Shown: positions 1 to 12,170 of the stretch, in pieces
Layout: each line of letters starts with the position of its first letter
How positions within the stretch are numbered: position 1 is the first letter of the stretch
DNA from: Siphonodentalium dalli
Taxonomy: Eukaryota > Mollusca > Scaphopoda > Gadilida > Siphonodentaliidae
NCBI GenBank assembly: GCA_032622095.1
Contig: CP136063.1
Coordinates: 182,567,956 to 182,631,955, forward strand
Reading direction: 5' to 3'
DNA length: 64,000 bases
Position numbers and translations under genes: made by a program
Notes under the pieces: generated by a model
Database searches by the model: none
The model's input: only the letters and a program-made list of their open reading frames with translations
Told to the model about the DNA's origin: nothing

Positions 1-900
1 ACGATGCAAACCAGAAATCTAACCACAGTGTACATGCCGTTCGGCCGCGGTGTAGTTGACCTGCGGCCACAGTGTACTTGCTGTTCGGCCGTGGTGTACT
101 TGCCGTTCGTTCGGCCGTGGTGCTCAACTGCAGTTACAAACTCTGACACCGCGGCCGAACGACAAATACACTGCTGTGCCAATGTACACTTGTTTTGTCC
201 AGCGGGGTATGTAAAATTCAGCTAATTGTGAATTTGTGTGGGGAATTAAATCAGGTACCTGTATAGCTTGAAATGACATCGGCAGTGCCAGTGGTTTCAG
301 ACGTTGTTACAAAATAATACCCCTCACCCTTAGTTGTAACAGCTCGCTGTAATGCTTACTTGCCATGCCAATTGGTAAAATATTGTTTTTATGATAGTCA
401 ATTCAAGCTACAATAGAGCTCTACATACACATGTACATGTAGCTATAGTACAGGACCTACTTGTCTGTGGAACTACACACACTTGTAATATTAATATGTA
501 TTGGAAATTTGTTTTAAATATCTGCGATAAATACACATAATTATAGACCTATACCTATAGCCTATACCATGTTAATATAACCCATTGCATTAATGAGAAA
601 GTAAACAACCAGATCGTACAATCTGATCGTGTGCGGTGGTCTACCGTAAGTGATAAAAATAGAAGTCGCAAGACTAAAATCGAACAGTGTGCGCACTCTG
701 TTCCTATTATCGCAAGGGTCTGCGACAGTTATCGTGCAACAAATATCGCTTCGTGTGCCACCCGCTTAACGCCAAAGGATAATTTACCATATTGGAAATT
801 AAAGTTCTGTCTTGGATTCCGCTATTATAGTTTCATCCTAATAATACCTTGCTGGTATTTAAATTTGCACAATATTCTGATATTACTGGTACCGGTGTAA
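1..900. other. Non-coding left edge
   Basis: I see no supported gene here. Positions 40-160 contain a short imperfect reiteration of a CGGCCGYGGTGTACTTG-like word, which is GC-rich compared with its surroundings. The open frames here lack splice logic and any recognisable domain. Confidence 0.4.
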
Positions 901-1830
901 CAGGATATCTTCCCCCCACTCTGGACATCTTCCCTCCACCCTGGATACCCCCCCCCCCCCATGTACGACTAAAAAATAATTTTACTCATTTGATATCGTT
1001 TGGTCCTGAAATGGCCAGAAATTAATTTTTTTAGATTTAATTTTTTTTTTAATTGTTCACGCATTTGATTGTTTGTTACTGAAATGGCCAGAATTATTTT
1101 TTTTTTTAAATAAAATTTTCCAAATGTCCAGGCTTGGATATTCCCCCACCAGCCCAGCACTTACATGACAAAAAAAAATCAATGTATGGTTTTATTGCTT
1201 ATTTTGCTTTATATAGTCATGAAACAGCGAGAAATTAAATTCTTCTGAGAAAAAGTTTTTATAGTTGGGGTGGGGGGGAGGGAAATGTCCAGGTCAGGAT
1301 ATCCCCCCCCCCCAATCCAGCACCAACAAGACAAAAAATCATCTTATGGTTTTATCGCTTATTTTGCTTTATATACCGGTATTCATGAAACAGCGAGAAA
1401 TTAACTTCTTCTGAGAAAAGGTTTTTAGAGTCAGCGTTTGTTTGGGGTGGGGGGATGTCCACTCCAGTCATTTCCCCCACCCCAAACCTTGACCCAAACA
1501 ACTTTTTCTCAAAAGAAGTTAATTTCTGGCTATTTCATGACTAAATAAAGCAAAATAAGCGATAAAACCATAAGATTATTTTTTTGTCATGTAGGTGAGG
1601 TGGGGGGGGGGGATATCCTGACCTGGGTATCTCCCCCACCCTAAGCCCTGACTCAAACAACTTTTTCTCGCCGTTTCATGACTATATAAAGCAAAATAAG
1701 CAATAAAACCATAAGATAATGTTTTTGTCATGTAGGTGCTGGGCCGGGCGGGGGATCCTGACCTGGACATCTCCCCCACCCTAAGCCCTGACTCAAACAA
1801 CTTTTTCTCAGAAGAAACTTTTAGTCATTC
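900..1830. repeat. Mirrored array of about 160-bp repeats with C/G homopolymers
   Basis: Roughly four or five degenerate units share a run of G or C, the words CATGAAACAGCGAGAAATTA or CTGACTCAAACAACTTTTTC, and an AT-rich stretch around TTATGGTTTTATCGCTTATT. Units before about 1470 are in one orientation and units after it are the reverse complement, so the array folds on a centre near 1470. The small open frames here are by-products of the repeat. Confidence 0.6.
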
Positions 1831-3006
1831 CTTTTATTTAACAGTTCAGACTCCTCGAAAAGAAGCCATAGCACTTATTAGACTTATAATGCAGCATTCA
1901 GTTGTTCAACCAGACTTGTAAATTCATGTCCAGATTGATGTTGTACATATATGTGCATTGTATACTTAAATGGTTTTATTTCTATTTTCAGTATCAGATA
2001 CTTCAGATCTACAAGCTGCTTTAATATCGCACAAACTATCAGAAGTTCAACTCTGATCTGACATGTACTGGTTTCTGACTAAATTTGCAAAATGGTGTCA
2101 GACAACTTCATTGAACCGGTGTAAAATTCACATTCTCAAGCAGTAATTAAATGGAACTGTTGTATCATGTCTGACTATGATGACACACAGGTCAAAGCCA
2201 ATATTTTCTATGTGTCCCTATGAGCTCTCATGATGGAATGTGTGCTACTGGCACAGACAATATCGACATGAACTGACAAAACCGGAACCGAGATTGTTAA
2301 AGAATTGGCCATTCCAGCTTCCTCATAATACCGTACTAGAATGAAGTGTTGGGAAATGCAAGATATAGGAAACACTTTCTTTCCAAATTATTTGAAGTAG
2401 TCCTATGTGCAATGGATACCTTTGTGGTGGAGGCAATGCAAGGCTTCCACGTGTACATTGCACATATTGTGATTCTTGAACCTGTCGTCACAAAATGAAA
2501 TCACACAGGACGCTGATGCATATTTCTTTGCTCCAGTGCAAAACATCTTATAAATATACAGGCTATTTATTCACTTGTTCTAAAGAAAATATATACTCCT
2601 TCAATTCTGAAGAGCATAACTCTTGTTGTATAACAGTATAACGTTTGGAAGACGCCATGTAATTTACACTTGAAGGTGTATGTCTTACAGAAAGTGTAAT
2701 CAAAGAAGACACAAAGACTCCTAGATGATGTGATTGCCTTCTGATTAATAAAATATTGGTTCCAACAATATGATCACAATATTTTTAACTAATTCCAAAA
2801 TCACCAACAAACCAGAATATCACAATGGGGTATATTGTTATAAGAATGAAATACCGGTAGTATTATTTTTATTCTTGCCATGCTTGTCATGTGCCAGGGG
2901 ACTGAGTTGAGCCATAAATACCAATAGGCCAAGCTGATTGTAATTGGGCCTCCCTACCAAACCTGTTTACCCCCACCAAACTCTAGTTTAGCACACATAC
3001 TATATA
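1831..3006. other. Intergenic, nothing recognised
   Basis: AT-rich unique-looking DNA. I found no open frame with splice sites, no RNA gene and no clear repeat. Confidence 0.35.
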
Positions 3007-3729
3007 CACCTGTCAGTAAGCCCACCCTCGAAGATAAGCCCAATCTGGGGTTTTACCCTAAATAAAACATGGGATGGTCCTCGTAGATAAGCCCACCCTC
3101 ATTTTTGAACATTTGGAAGGTGAATACAATCACATCTTTCGGATCCTGTATAATAGGAGAAGATAGTCAAGCACATCTGTGCTTTTATTTATTTTTTCAG
3201 TTGTTTTTCTTAAATAATAAAGATGAATAATAGTACACACTTGTGTTAATTTTGTTGTGAATTATACACATCTTATTCTGTTCTTAGTTGTTGGATCAAT
3301 CAGAGGCATCAAATTAATAAAGTCAAAGGATGTGTCACTTACTGTTCACCTGCATCTCACTGTTTTGTTTGTATAAGAATTACAAGTAGCTTGAATAATA
3401 AGCATTAGTGTAACGCAATTAACTTGTGAACTCATCATACAACCCTATTGTGTTAACAAATTAATCCCAAAATCTACAACCTTAATCAAATTGACCCCAA
3501 ATTGATCTGTCTATCACTGTTTCTGGTTATTATCATGTGATTTTATCTTCTCAATAGTATAAATAAAACACATTATTTATACCTTTATAATATGAATGTA
3601 GGTTGGCACATGAAGGCTAACTGAATGTTTGCACATGGGGGGTGGGTCCTCGTGAGTAAGCCCAGTACCCATTTTTTTTATCAAAAACGTGCACGAGCCC
3701 CCCGCCCCCCCCCGCCTTGGTGACAGGTG
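3007..3729. mobile_element. Candidate TA-flanked inverted-repeat element
   Basis: CACCTGTCA at the left end and TGACAGGTG at the right end form a terminal inverted repeat, bordered by TA on both sides. Inside each end lies the related word GATAAGCCCACCC or GTAAGCCCAG, and there is C-rich sequence near the right end. It has no transposase and would be non-autonomous. The terminal match is short, so this is a moderate call. Confidence 0.4.
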
Positions 3730-3859
3730 TATAAAGTATTAAAATGTGTTGATTTATCAGTAATTTAGTTCAGTGTTTAACTTCTTTAGAAGGTATGAAT
3801 TCGTGGTTGATGTATACATGGAAATTATCCCAGGACAAATACAAACAATATCAGTGATA

Positions 3860-3925
3860 TTTTAAGCATTGTAGTGATTTTATATCACTACACGTAGTGA
3901 TTTTATATCACTACACGGCTTAAAA
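3860..3925. repeat. Short palindromic direct repeat
   Basis: The word GTAGTGATTTTATATCACTA, itself palindromic, occurs twice in tandem here. Confidence 0.6.
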
Positions 3926-4149
3926 TGTCCAGTGTTTTTGGTTAACTCGATGAGTTGCCAAGATGAAATTTCGCGATTCAGCTGAAGGAACTGTGTTAGC
4001 CAGCGCCTGTCTTGCAGAAATGTAGAGCCAGTTGGTCAGTTGGAGATGTGTGCAGAGCGTGTGGTAATCACAACAGTACAGTGTGTTACTGGCCGAAACT
4101 TTATGACGTGCGATCACGTAAGGATACCACGTAGGGTATTTCACTGATT

Positions 4150-4545
4150 GTCCTATCCTTACGCAATTGCACTCGTCCTATAAACTTGCGATAGTAACAC
4201 ACCCATGCCGTTTTGTGTACGTATTTCATACCAACGTATCATATTGTTATATATAGTGGCAAGTGCGTCCATATGCTTGTGACATAAAATGTGGCAAGAG
4301 TCTGCTAAGTTGTAAGGCATTGCTATTTCTTAATTTCACAATGCATTCTAGACTTGGGATGTGTCAAGCTATCATTACGCCATTACACTTGTCCTATCAA
4401 CTTGCGACATGAACACAGACATGCGTTTTTGTATATATATTTCATACCGATCATGTGGTATTGATACAATGGCAAGTGCGTCCATATGCCTGCGACATAC
4501 ACTATAGCAATAATCTGTTAATCCGTTAATATAGTTTAATCATGG
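4150..4545. repeat. Tandem duplication, about 220-bp period
   Basis: The segment containing CTTGCGATAGTAACAC and GGCAAGTGCGTCCATATG recurs about 220 bp later in diverged form (CTTGCGACATGAACAC and GGCAAGTGCGTCCATATG). I see no coding content. Confidence 0.6.
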
Positions 4546-6727
4546 CTATATCCAAATTTCACAATGCGTTCCTAAGTAGGAATCTATCGAAATTCCGGAA
4601 GGAGTGTCCACATGGTTGCGATATTGATCAACGCATCCTAGAATACAAACTGAAGTTATTTACTGATGTAGTAGCACAGTTTAAAAATGATAGATGTAGG
4701 AACGTATTGAAAACAATAAAAACAAAATCCAGTTTTAAAGTTGTGACAACCAGTAATTTGGTGCAATGTTTTCGATATATTCAGGGTTATCAACACGAAT
4801 ATATTGTTAGATATATACATGTAGTGTAGATGTTACGGGAAAAGTGTCTCACAAAAGTACAACCTCTTGTAAAGTTCTTTTCGAACACGGAAAGAAATGT
4901 CATTATTTTCTGTATCGATGCCAAAGCATGCAATTGCAACGACTTGTTTTGATACCGCGAGATTATTTAAAAGCGATTATTAATATAATATTACTTTGGA
5001 ACGCAAACCGCCATGCATGTTCATTTAATCTACGTGGGCTTTATTACGTTTACGTATGGTCATATTAACCATTTTATTGTAATAACGTATGGTGATAGAT
5101 ATAAGTTATAAATATACATGTTTTAAATAATAATCTTAGCTATAATGTGTTGACGGTAGGAGTCATAGTAAATATATGCGCAATGTAATAATGCATGACA
5201 TAATACAAATTATGAAGATAATTTTGATGAGTGACCTTTCTTCATCATTGCTCTGAAAGTAGTACATCTTTGCAAATATTAGGTATGAAAGGATAGGGGT
5301 TCAATTTATGTTTTTAAATCGAATGTGGCATATTGCAGCCTTGACCTCGCGATGATTTAGCATCAATCTGATGAGGAATGTTTCTATGACAGAACACGTG
5401 TTTGTAACGCTTAGCGTTGGTGGATTTTTAAATTATCCATGACAAATTTGGTATGTAAGGAGAGGGCAAAATAGATTTGTTTCCGATGCGTGCTTCGCAA
5501 TTGACATGTGCCGGGATGGCCGAACTATTCAGTGTTATTAAATACATTTATATAATTAATCATAGACGTTGCACGGGACGTGTCAATGTTTACGGATATG
5601 TTAATCGTTCATGGTAAATCGATATTTAGGGATAGAGTGAAAATAGATAATTCACACGTAGGTATGTGGCACATGACTTCCTGACTAGGAGACATTAGTC
5701 TGGTTCATCTATGGACATTAGGGATTGTGACACATTGTATTGCCAAGCAAGTGCTTGTAGAATAGGCATTGATAATTGGTGGACTTTCCAATTATTCGTG
5801 ACGAATTGAGTATTTTAAAATAGAACTGTTCGGAGTGCACGTATTTGGCATATGACATATCCATACCCCGGTAACCGGAACTGGTGATAGCGGAGACGGG
5901 TGATAGCAGAGGAGCCACAATATGTGTTTTCACACCAAAATTGGTAAAAGACATAATTAATTGAGAAAGGAATAGCCCAGTCATCCAAAAATGTGTTTCA
6001 CCCGGTACACGGAATTTCCATTGTGATATTTTCAGCTCCAGTGCAAAGCTGGCACCCATAATATTCAAATGACATTATTTTTTGCAACACCAAACGGCCA
6101 GTTTTCACATATTGTGTGTGATTCTGTAGTTCAGAATAAACGACACGCATTATACTCGAACATGGCTAACGCATTTCAATGACATCTACAAGTCTCAGTA
6201 TATCATTTCCTCACATCTGAACTCCATGATACAAAAAAAATCGATGTGAGCGGGTGATAACAAATAATGATGCTATCTCCATTCACTGTCAATAAATCAA
6301 CACTGGTGTTTCACACCCAAATTGGTAACCGAGATAAATAACGGAGAAAGGAATAGCCCAGACATCCAACATTTTTTTCCCTGGGTACAATAAAAGTTTT
6401 TTTTTAATCAGAAACAAACTATTAATGTAAGAAATCACATGATCAGTGCACTTTCTCTAGCGCACAAAAACATTTCTTTTCTCTGATAGGTTTTCTAAAA
6501 ACATTGACCATTTCTTATTTCTAGAAAACAATTCTAAATATAACAGAATGTTATACAGGTGAATACCGTTTTCTAGACTCTTTCTCGAATAAGAAAATTA
6601 TTTCTTAAAATGAGAAAATAAATCTCAAAATAAGAATTTTATTTTTTTTACCTAGAAAATCTGTTTTTGGCAGTGTAGTTCATTATGCGTAAGGTGTCAA
6701 CTTATTGTTGTGTACAGACCACGTTAC
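4546..6727. other. Long non-coding stretch with a short duplicated segment
   Basis: No gene is supported. About 70 bp around 5936-6010 (GGAATAGCCCAG) is repeated at 6311-6380. Positions 6470-6660 are rich in variants of TTCTTATTTTGAGA and TTTCTAGAAAA. The two longer frames (4542-4829 plus, 5718-6068 minus) have no recognisable domain or splice context. Confidence 0.4.
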
Positions 6728-6879
6728 CTGAAAATTGAATGGACTTGCTGCTCGTACTCTGGTTTGTAATCCTCGATCGTGACGACTGTGCCGTCCTTCA
6801 GTGTTTTCTGTGCGGGCAGGTAACTGAGGTGCCGCTGTTCTTTGCCATCTATTCTCTTAGATCCGTATGCTGACGTCAT
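6728..6879 (-). CDS. Orphan first coding exon, possibly of a GNAT-type acetyltransferase
   Basis: A minus-strand ATG at 6879 opens 50 codons and stops at a clean donor (TTTTCAG|GTAACG) in phase 2, after residues ending QQVHSIF. The peptide is hydrophilic with no signal peptide. It contains DGTVVTIEDYKPEYEQQV, which resembles the start of the first strand and helix of GNAT N-acetyltransferase domains (IRDYxPxD...V..IF). That family match is from memory of the fold and is weak. Frame, start context and donor are what support it as an exon. The next exon should lie at lower coordinates; I could not find it, so it may be outside the window or diverged. Confidence 0.5.
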
Positions 6880-7000
6880 CTCAATAGTCTACTATATGCG
6901 AAACAAAGTATTAGTACCGGAAGGTTAGCAATACAATCACAAACTACAATTTATTGTTGTGTCGTCGTAAGATTTGCAGAGTTATCTATCTTGGAGACCA

Positions 7001-7425
7001 TTAAAGGGGTACTGTACACTAAATCCGGCCATTTCTGGGACAACCTGCTTTTATTCTCAACAGAATATATGCAACACATGAATGAATTTGAGTCATGGAT
7101 TAGTGCAAAATACACTCATATGCTCTATATGAATGATGCAAACAACATGGTAATTATAATGAAAATGAATTTAAAACAACTGGTATACGTAGCTCGATTC
7201 CTATATAGCTTGGCCTATTTCGAATCAACACGGGTGTTGTCGGAGGCTGGAGTCATACATTTATTTCCATTATAATTACCATGTTGTTTGCATCGTTCAT
7301 AGAGCAAACGAGTGTTTTTGCACTAATGCATGGCTCAATTTCATTAATTTGTTGCATATATTTTGTTCAGAATAAAAGGAGATGGTCCCATAAATGGCCG
7401 GGTTTAGAGTAGAGTACCGTTTTAA
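7001..7425. mobile_element. TTAA-flanked foldback element with about 155-bp inverted arms
   Basis: The left arm (from 7005) and the right arm (to 7421) are imperfect reverse complements over roughly 155 bp. They share GGTACTSTACWC at the tips, CCGGCCATTT just inside, and AACAACATGGTAATTATAATG at the inner ends. TTAA lies at both borders (7001-7004 and 7422-7425), as expected of piggyBac-type integration. There is no transposase. The frame at 6991-7275 is one arm read through and is not a gene. Confidence 0.65.
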
Positions 7426-7559
7426 CCTACATGTACGAGATAATAGAATAATAATGGTAATTATACAGCGTTTATCTCTCTAACATTAAGGGAACCTAAG
7501 CACTTCACATTATTTACCAGCTTGCTGCCATTTTACAGACGCTTCCGATTATGGCGGTT

Positions 7560-7760
7560 TACGCTTACTCAACAAACCAGGGCCCAGTTTCATGAAAGCA
7601 ACTTTGACACATATAGTTGGGACTTTCAGTCATACTTGCGTTTCACGAACAAGATCTTAACTTAAGATAATCTTAACTTTTGTCTTAACTTTAAGTCTGG
7701 GTTGAGGTGTCTTAAGATACTCTTAAAGTTAAGACCTATAAGTAATCCTTTGATCGGAAA
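7560..7760. repeat. Dispersed-repeat-like segment rich in CTTAA words
   Basis: It begins near GGGCCCAGTTTCATGAAA and contains several direct and inverted copies of CTTAAGAT/TCTTAACTT. This looks like a small non-autonomous element, but I could not define its ends. Confidence 0.35.
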
Positions 7761-10226
7761 GATGGATATGATCTAGTTCATGTATATTATTATAAATACA
7801 TTCAACTAAATAAAATATTGCGTACGCCGAGGGATGTTCATGAAATGGTAGTAATTAATAGATTCGAACGCTGTTTTGTTTTATAAAAATATCAAATGAT
7901 TTGTCCGAACTTAACTCCACGTGTTCAATTGAAGTTGAATAAATAGTTGAAAAGACAAACAATCCTAGTTCATAATAAATTTAAGTATACATGTATAAAT
8001 ATAAATAATAAACGGCGGATTCAACGTGGTCATGGGTTTTGAACGCGATAAAAATCCAGCAAACTCCACTGAATTTTTCTCGCGGTCCAAATCCCATGAC
8101 CACATTAAATCCGCAGTTCATTTCTTATATGAACTATCGCCTCTTCCTGTTTTGTTAATTTTACCGACATTGGCAATTAATAAAGAGCGTTTAGTTCGAT
8201 GATTGCGCCGTGATGAATTCCATGCTTGAACCCTTGTGGGGGAAATATTGGGTTTCCTAGAATTAGACACCCCAAAGGGACGTATAGTGTATTCGAAACT
8301 AATATCAGCAACCAGAAAGGAGCGAACATAGGCCCTGGCATTAAGTGGTCTATGGAAAAAAAAGTTCACCTACCAAAGTTATGATGTATAAGTCCCTTTA
8401 TTGAATAACTGAAGTAATAGATTAGAGCTCGTTATGTTAATTTTTTATATAAAATAGAAACATGCAGCTATGAAACTTGACGCAAACACATTTAAAAGCG
8501 CACCCAGTATTCACCAGCCACTACCGATTGCGGACCTTTCATTATAATCAACTACCAATCCACGCTTATCTGGCTTAGAACCATCTTCGCTACAGCTGCA
8601 CGGCTTGTGGTTGCCCATTTCGCTTGAGACCCAAGATGCTTCAACCAGATTCGAACTTGGTCCGCATTTTCGCGTACGCGAAGAGACCGTTCCCGAACCA
8701 TGTGGGACGGGTGGGTGTATATTTTCGCGCGTCCGCTCGTTTCGAGGGACAGATAGATTAATTTTAGTTTAAACATATGTATTTGTCTAATTTATTAACC
8801 AGGCCTAGGGTAATACGAGATAATAGATATTACTGACATTAGCATTGGAGGACAAGAGTTGGTCTTACATGGGGGTACCTCCTCTCCCATTTGTTATTAT
8901 ACTGAAAAATAAATAAATAGCAATGGCAAAGCAACATATTTATTGTGCCATATAGTGTGCACACATCTGCTTCTCCGATGTGTTTGAATATGAATTGACA
9001 TTAAACGTGCTCCAATACCTATATATTAACATTACAACGGCATGTGTAATCGCCGCTTAAATTACTCCCCAGCGAGTCAAATGTTCTTGGCAAAACCTAC
9101 AGTACAAAAACATTATCTTATAGTTATTACTTCAGCAGTAGTCGGCTGTTTGCATATGTGATAACAATCATAACATGATAGTTTATCCCCTCAAGTGTAC
9201 ACGTATCGATCGTCGGGACATTTACTAGTTGTTAAGCAATACATAGTCACTTATACTCAGACGATTGTGCCGAATAAAATATATTATACTTACATAATAC
9301 GTGCACCAATATTAGCAGACGAATGTGTTACTTAAACACAACCACATATACTGAGCACGTGGTCCTCGGCATGGAAATAGATAGGTTTGTTATGGCAAAC
9401 CAATGTAACAATAATTCAACAAAGCGAATGGAATTGCGTGGAATGATGAGAGAGCATGGATGGCGAAGAATGGGTCATCGACAATAGAAATGTTTCAATA
9501 GTCTATGTTGGGACTCCACCCTCCTTCACACGTGACTCACTTGAATTTCACACAATATGCACTTGTATACTTAATTTGATAGCAAGGAAAGTGTCGACGA
9601 CAGATACATGTATAGAGGCCTCATAATATACTTAACTGTGAGAAAACTGACCGATCGAGGTCATACAAATTTTTCAGCTGTTTTATTTTTTCTATATTCC
9701 CTAATTTGCAGAAAGGTCACTTCTGTCATCGTAGAATATCCAAATGCCAGAAGTCACCCTGTCTACATCTGTGGAGAGAATTCAACTGTTCAAAAAACAC
9801 ATAAGTATCAGTCTTCTGCATTTTTATGCAACATATACCAAGGGCCATAAGACCACTATATGCATGTAGTCTGTCACCAGTGCAGCACAATGTCATAAAT
9901 AAAAATAGCCTTTACCATACTTATTCCCTTTCAAATTTCAGCGCTTTCGTAACTACCGTCAGTTCCGCAGTAAAGTCACTTGTGTGAAAATCAGCCCACC
10001 ACATGTTTAGTGTCAAGCCTCATTCAAGCATAAATCAAGGGAAATTCTAATTACTTTTCACATGTCACAAAACCTTATGCTCCATATTATTTTTTTATGT
10101 AATATTTTCTCAAACATAATAAACCAATCAGCTGCCACTGTATTTTTTATCTGACTCGAGTTTCCCTACATAAATGTTAAGGGGCATAATTATGAATATT
10201 TAGTTGCTTATAACACAGAGTATTAC
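7761..10226. other. Intergenic, nothing recognised
   Basis: No gene or RNA is supported. Open frames at 8118-8369 and 8552-8776 (minus) and 9608-9850 (plus) show no domain, no signal peptide and no convincing splice sites. Confidence 0.35.
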
Positions 10227-10654
10227 AGGTTACACTGGTGTAAATGTTTTCCATAGGCCTCAGTGCTAACGTTTTAGCGTATAGTGTTGGCAATATAAAT
10301 GTTGGGTCCAAAATTTTCTTTAAATCTGAAAAATTGACATTTTGGGAAACTTTTTACACAAAAAAATCATGTCTGTCTAGCAGGGAATTCGACTTTAAAT
10401 CTTATGTTTTCGTAACTAGTGTCAGAACCGCATAAAAAATATAGTCATATTTCAGACCACAAAGGGTTAATTCCTGTGCCAATGGTTATTTTACCTATGG
10501 GAAATCATAGGGAAGAGGTGTGATTATTTTTTTATGTGAAAAGCACACAAGGCTATTGACCAATCAGGGCCCAGTGTCTATTTTATTCTCTCCTATATAT
10601 TCCTCCCGCATCCGCTAGATGTCGCTCGGAACCTTATTTACACCAGTGTAACCT
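10227..10654. mobile_element. Inverted-repeat element, about 430 bp
   Basis: AGGTTACACTGGTGTAAAT at the left end is matched by ATTTACACCAGTGTAACCT at the right end, a perfect 19-bp terminal inverted repeat. No transposase is present. The flanks share TACA (TTACA left, TACAC right), which could be a short target duplication. Confidence 0.6.
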
Positions 10655-10690
10655 ACACAGTGACATTAAAACTTGTATTCTGTTGTCCTG

Positions 10691-10984
10691 ATAGCTATGG
10701 TGGATGTTAGATACCGGCTCGTCTGTGTATCGTTAGTGTCTCCTGGGAACCCGAAAGACTCCATTAATTTTCAGTCGATTGATGTTTTTTCAAAGTTAGT
10801 CAAAGAATTATTTTGTCCCAGACATCACCACGCCGCGGAAGTTATAGTGCATGGGCAACTGATTAAACCGGTGGTATTAGGGGTTTCGGCCTTAATTCCC
10901 GCCGAGGAGTTGGATGTTGAGACGCGAATTTCACAAATGAACAGTGATATTTCCACTACAGGTTTAGTAGAGCACGAATTTTGA
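10691..10984 (+). CDS. Unrecognised open frame, doubtful
   Basis: A frame of 98 codons starts at an ATG just downstream of the 10.2-10.65 kb element and ends in TGA. The residue mix is protein-like (a middle segment PRHHHAAEVIVHGQLIKP followed by a Glu/Asp-rich tail), but I recognise no domain, signal peptide or splice site. It could be a fragment of an old element or chance. Confidence 0.2.
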   Translation: MAMVDVRYRLVCVSLVSPGNPKDSINFQSIDVFSKLVKELFCPRHHHAAEVIVHGQLIKPVVLGVSALIPAEELDVETRISQMNSDISTTGLVEHEF

Positions 10985-11083
10985 ATGTGCCTTTTGTCAA
11001 CCGAAACGCACGTGGAGATCTACACTGCGGAAGAATGAAAGCACTCCAAGCTCTTGTCGGAAAAACAACAAATTTTACTTAAC

Positions 11084-11483
11084 TTAACCATTTACCCAAC
11101 AGAATGGCCCTGTGCCAATGCATTCTCTTATATATGCGAGTCGACCATAGGTCGCCTCGCATATATAAGAGAATGCATTGGCTTAACACATTAAAAATTA
11201 TAAAATTGTTAAAGAATTTAAGAAAAAATGGTAAAAAGTGTTAAAAACAGATTTTTTTTAGGCCAATGCATTCTCTTATATATGCGAGGCGACCTATGGT
11301 CGACTCGCATATATAAGAGAATGCATTGGCACAGGGCATAACTGTAACTATCACAATGTGGTCAAGGAGCCGGTTTCAATGATATCCATATTTGTATGGT
11401 TCTATTGAGACAGACCGAAGATATTTTAGGCTGTTGAAGCTTTATTTGGCCGGTTTTGGCCGGTTTGTTGAGTAAAGGGTTAA
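11084..11483 (+). mobile_element. Double-hairpin TTAA element (family A), full copy
   Basis: About 400 bp flanked by TTAA. Termini are CCATTTACCCAAC on the left (consensus CCCTTTACCCAACA) and GTTGAGTAAAGGG on the right. Inside are two 67-bp near-perfect palindromes built on CCAATGCATTCTCTTATATA, separated by about 85 bp of AT-rich DNA. A right-hand tail ends in repeated GGCCGGTTTT words. No coding capacity. TTAA target and CCCT-type ends fit a piggyBac-type non-autonomous element. Confidence 0.85.
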
Positions 11484-11933
11484 CGTTCTTAAAATCATTC
11501 TAAATATTTAGTTAATTAATAACTGGCAATGTTTGTTTCGCAATGGGAAACTGTCAATAGCATAACAATCTCAATAAAGTTTTATATCAACCAACCGCCG
11601 ACCAGACCCCAACGACCCGACATGTCAGGGGTATGCTGAAATGGAGGCACCGGACCTCAAATTAGGAACTAAAACTCAGTCGAGGTTCTTCGACCTATTC
11701 AACATGATTATGTTATTATGTATTGCTAGGGGGATTCCCGATAGCGTCCATTTTTGTTTCTGTGATAAGGCGTACGTCAGGCACTGGGAATTCCACTCAA
11801 ACCGGGATTCCCTCATTAGCATATCAAAGTATAGATCGGAAACAGTCGCGATTTATAGGTTTGTGATTCGGCATATGCCTTTAGACTGTGTAATTACATT
11901 AGGAAACCGAGATTATTCCTTAAATACGTATAG

Positions 11934-11951
11934 AGAGAGAGAGAGAGAGCG
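11934..11951. repeat. (GA)n microsatellite
   Basis: A short run of GAGAGA. It creates an Arg-Glu repeat in the frame at 11641-12027, which I do not consider a gene. Confidence 0.8.
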
Positions 11952-12170
11952 TATGTACATATCTGAATCAAACAGAAATGTAATCAAGTCGCAGACCGAC
12001 GGAAAATCCATGGCACGTGATACATAATCCCACAAGTACTGGCGTTGGACGGGTCAGGTTACTACGTTTTCATATTTCTGCAGCTTTTTGATCAGGAACC
12101 AGTCTATTCAACAAGAGATATTTAGACCGCGAAAATAAACAGAATCGAGCGTCGCAGTAACCATGACATA

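Noticed and set aside
11110-11340. Regularly placed palindromic repeats resembling a CRISPR array
   Set aside because: There are only two palindromes per copy, each copy is bounded by TTAA and transposon ends, and the spacer is the same in every copy.
11641-12027. 128-codon plus-strand frame with an Arg-Glu repeat
   Set aside because: It has no domain or splice signals, and part of it is a (GA)n microsatellite.
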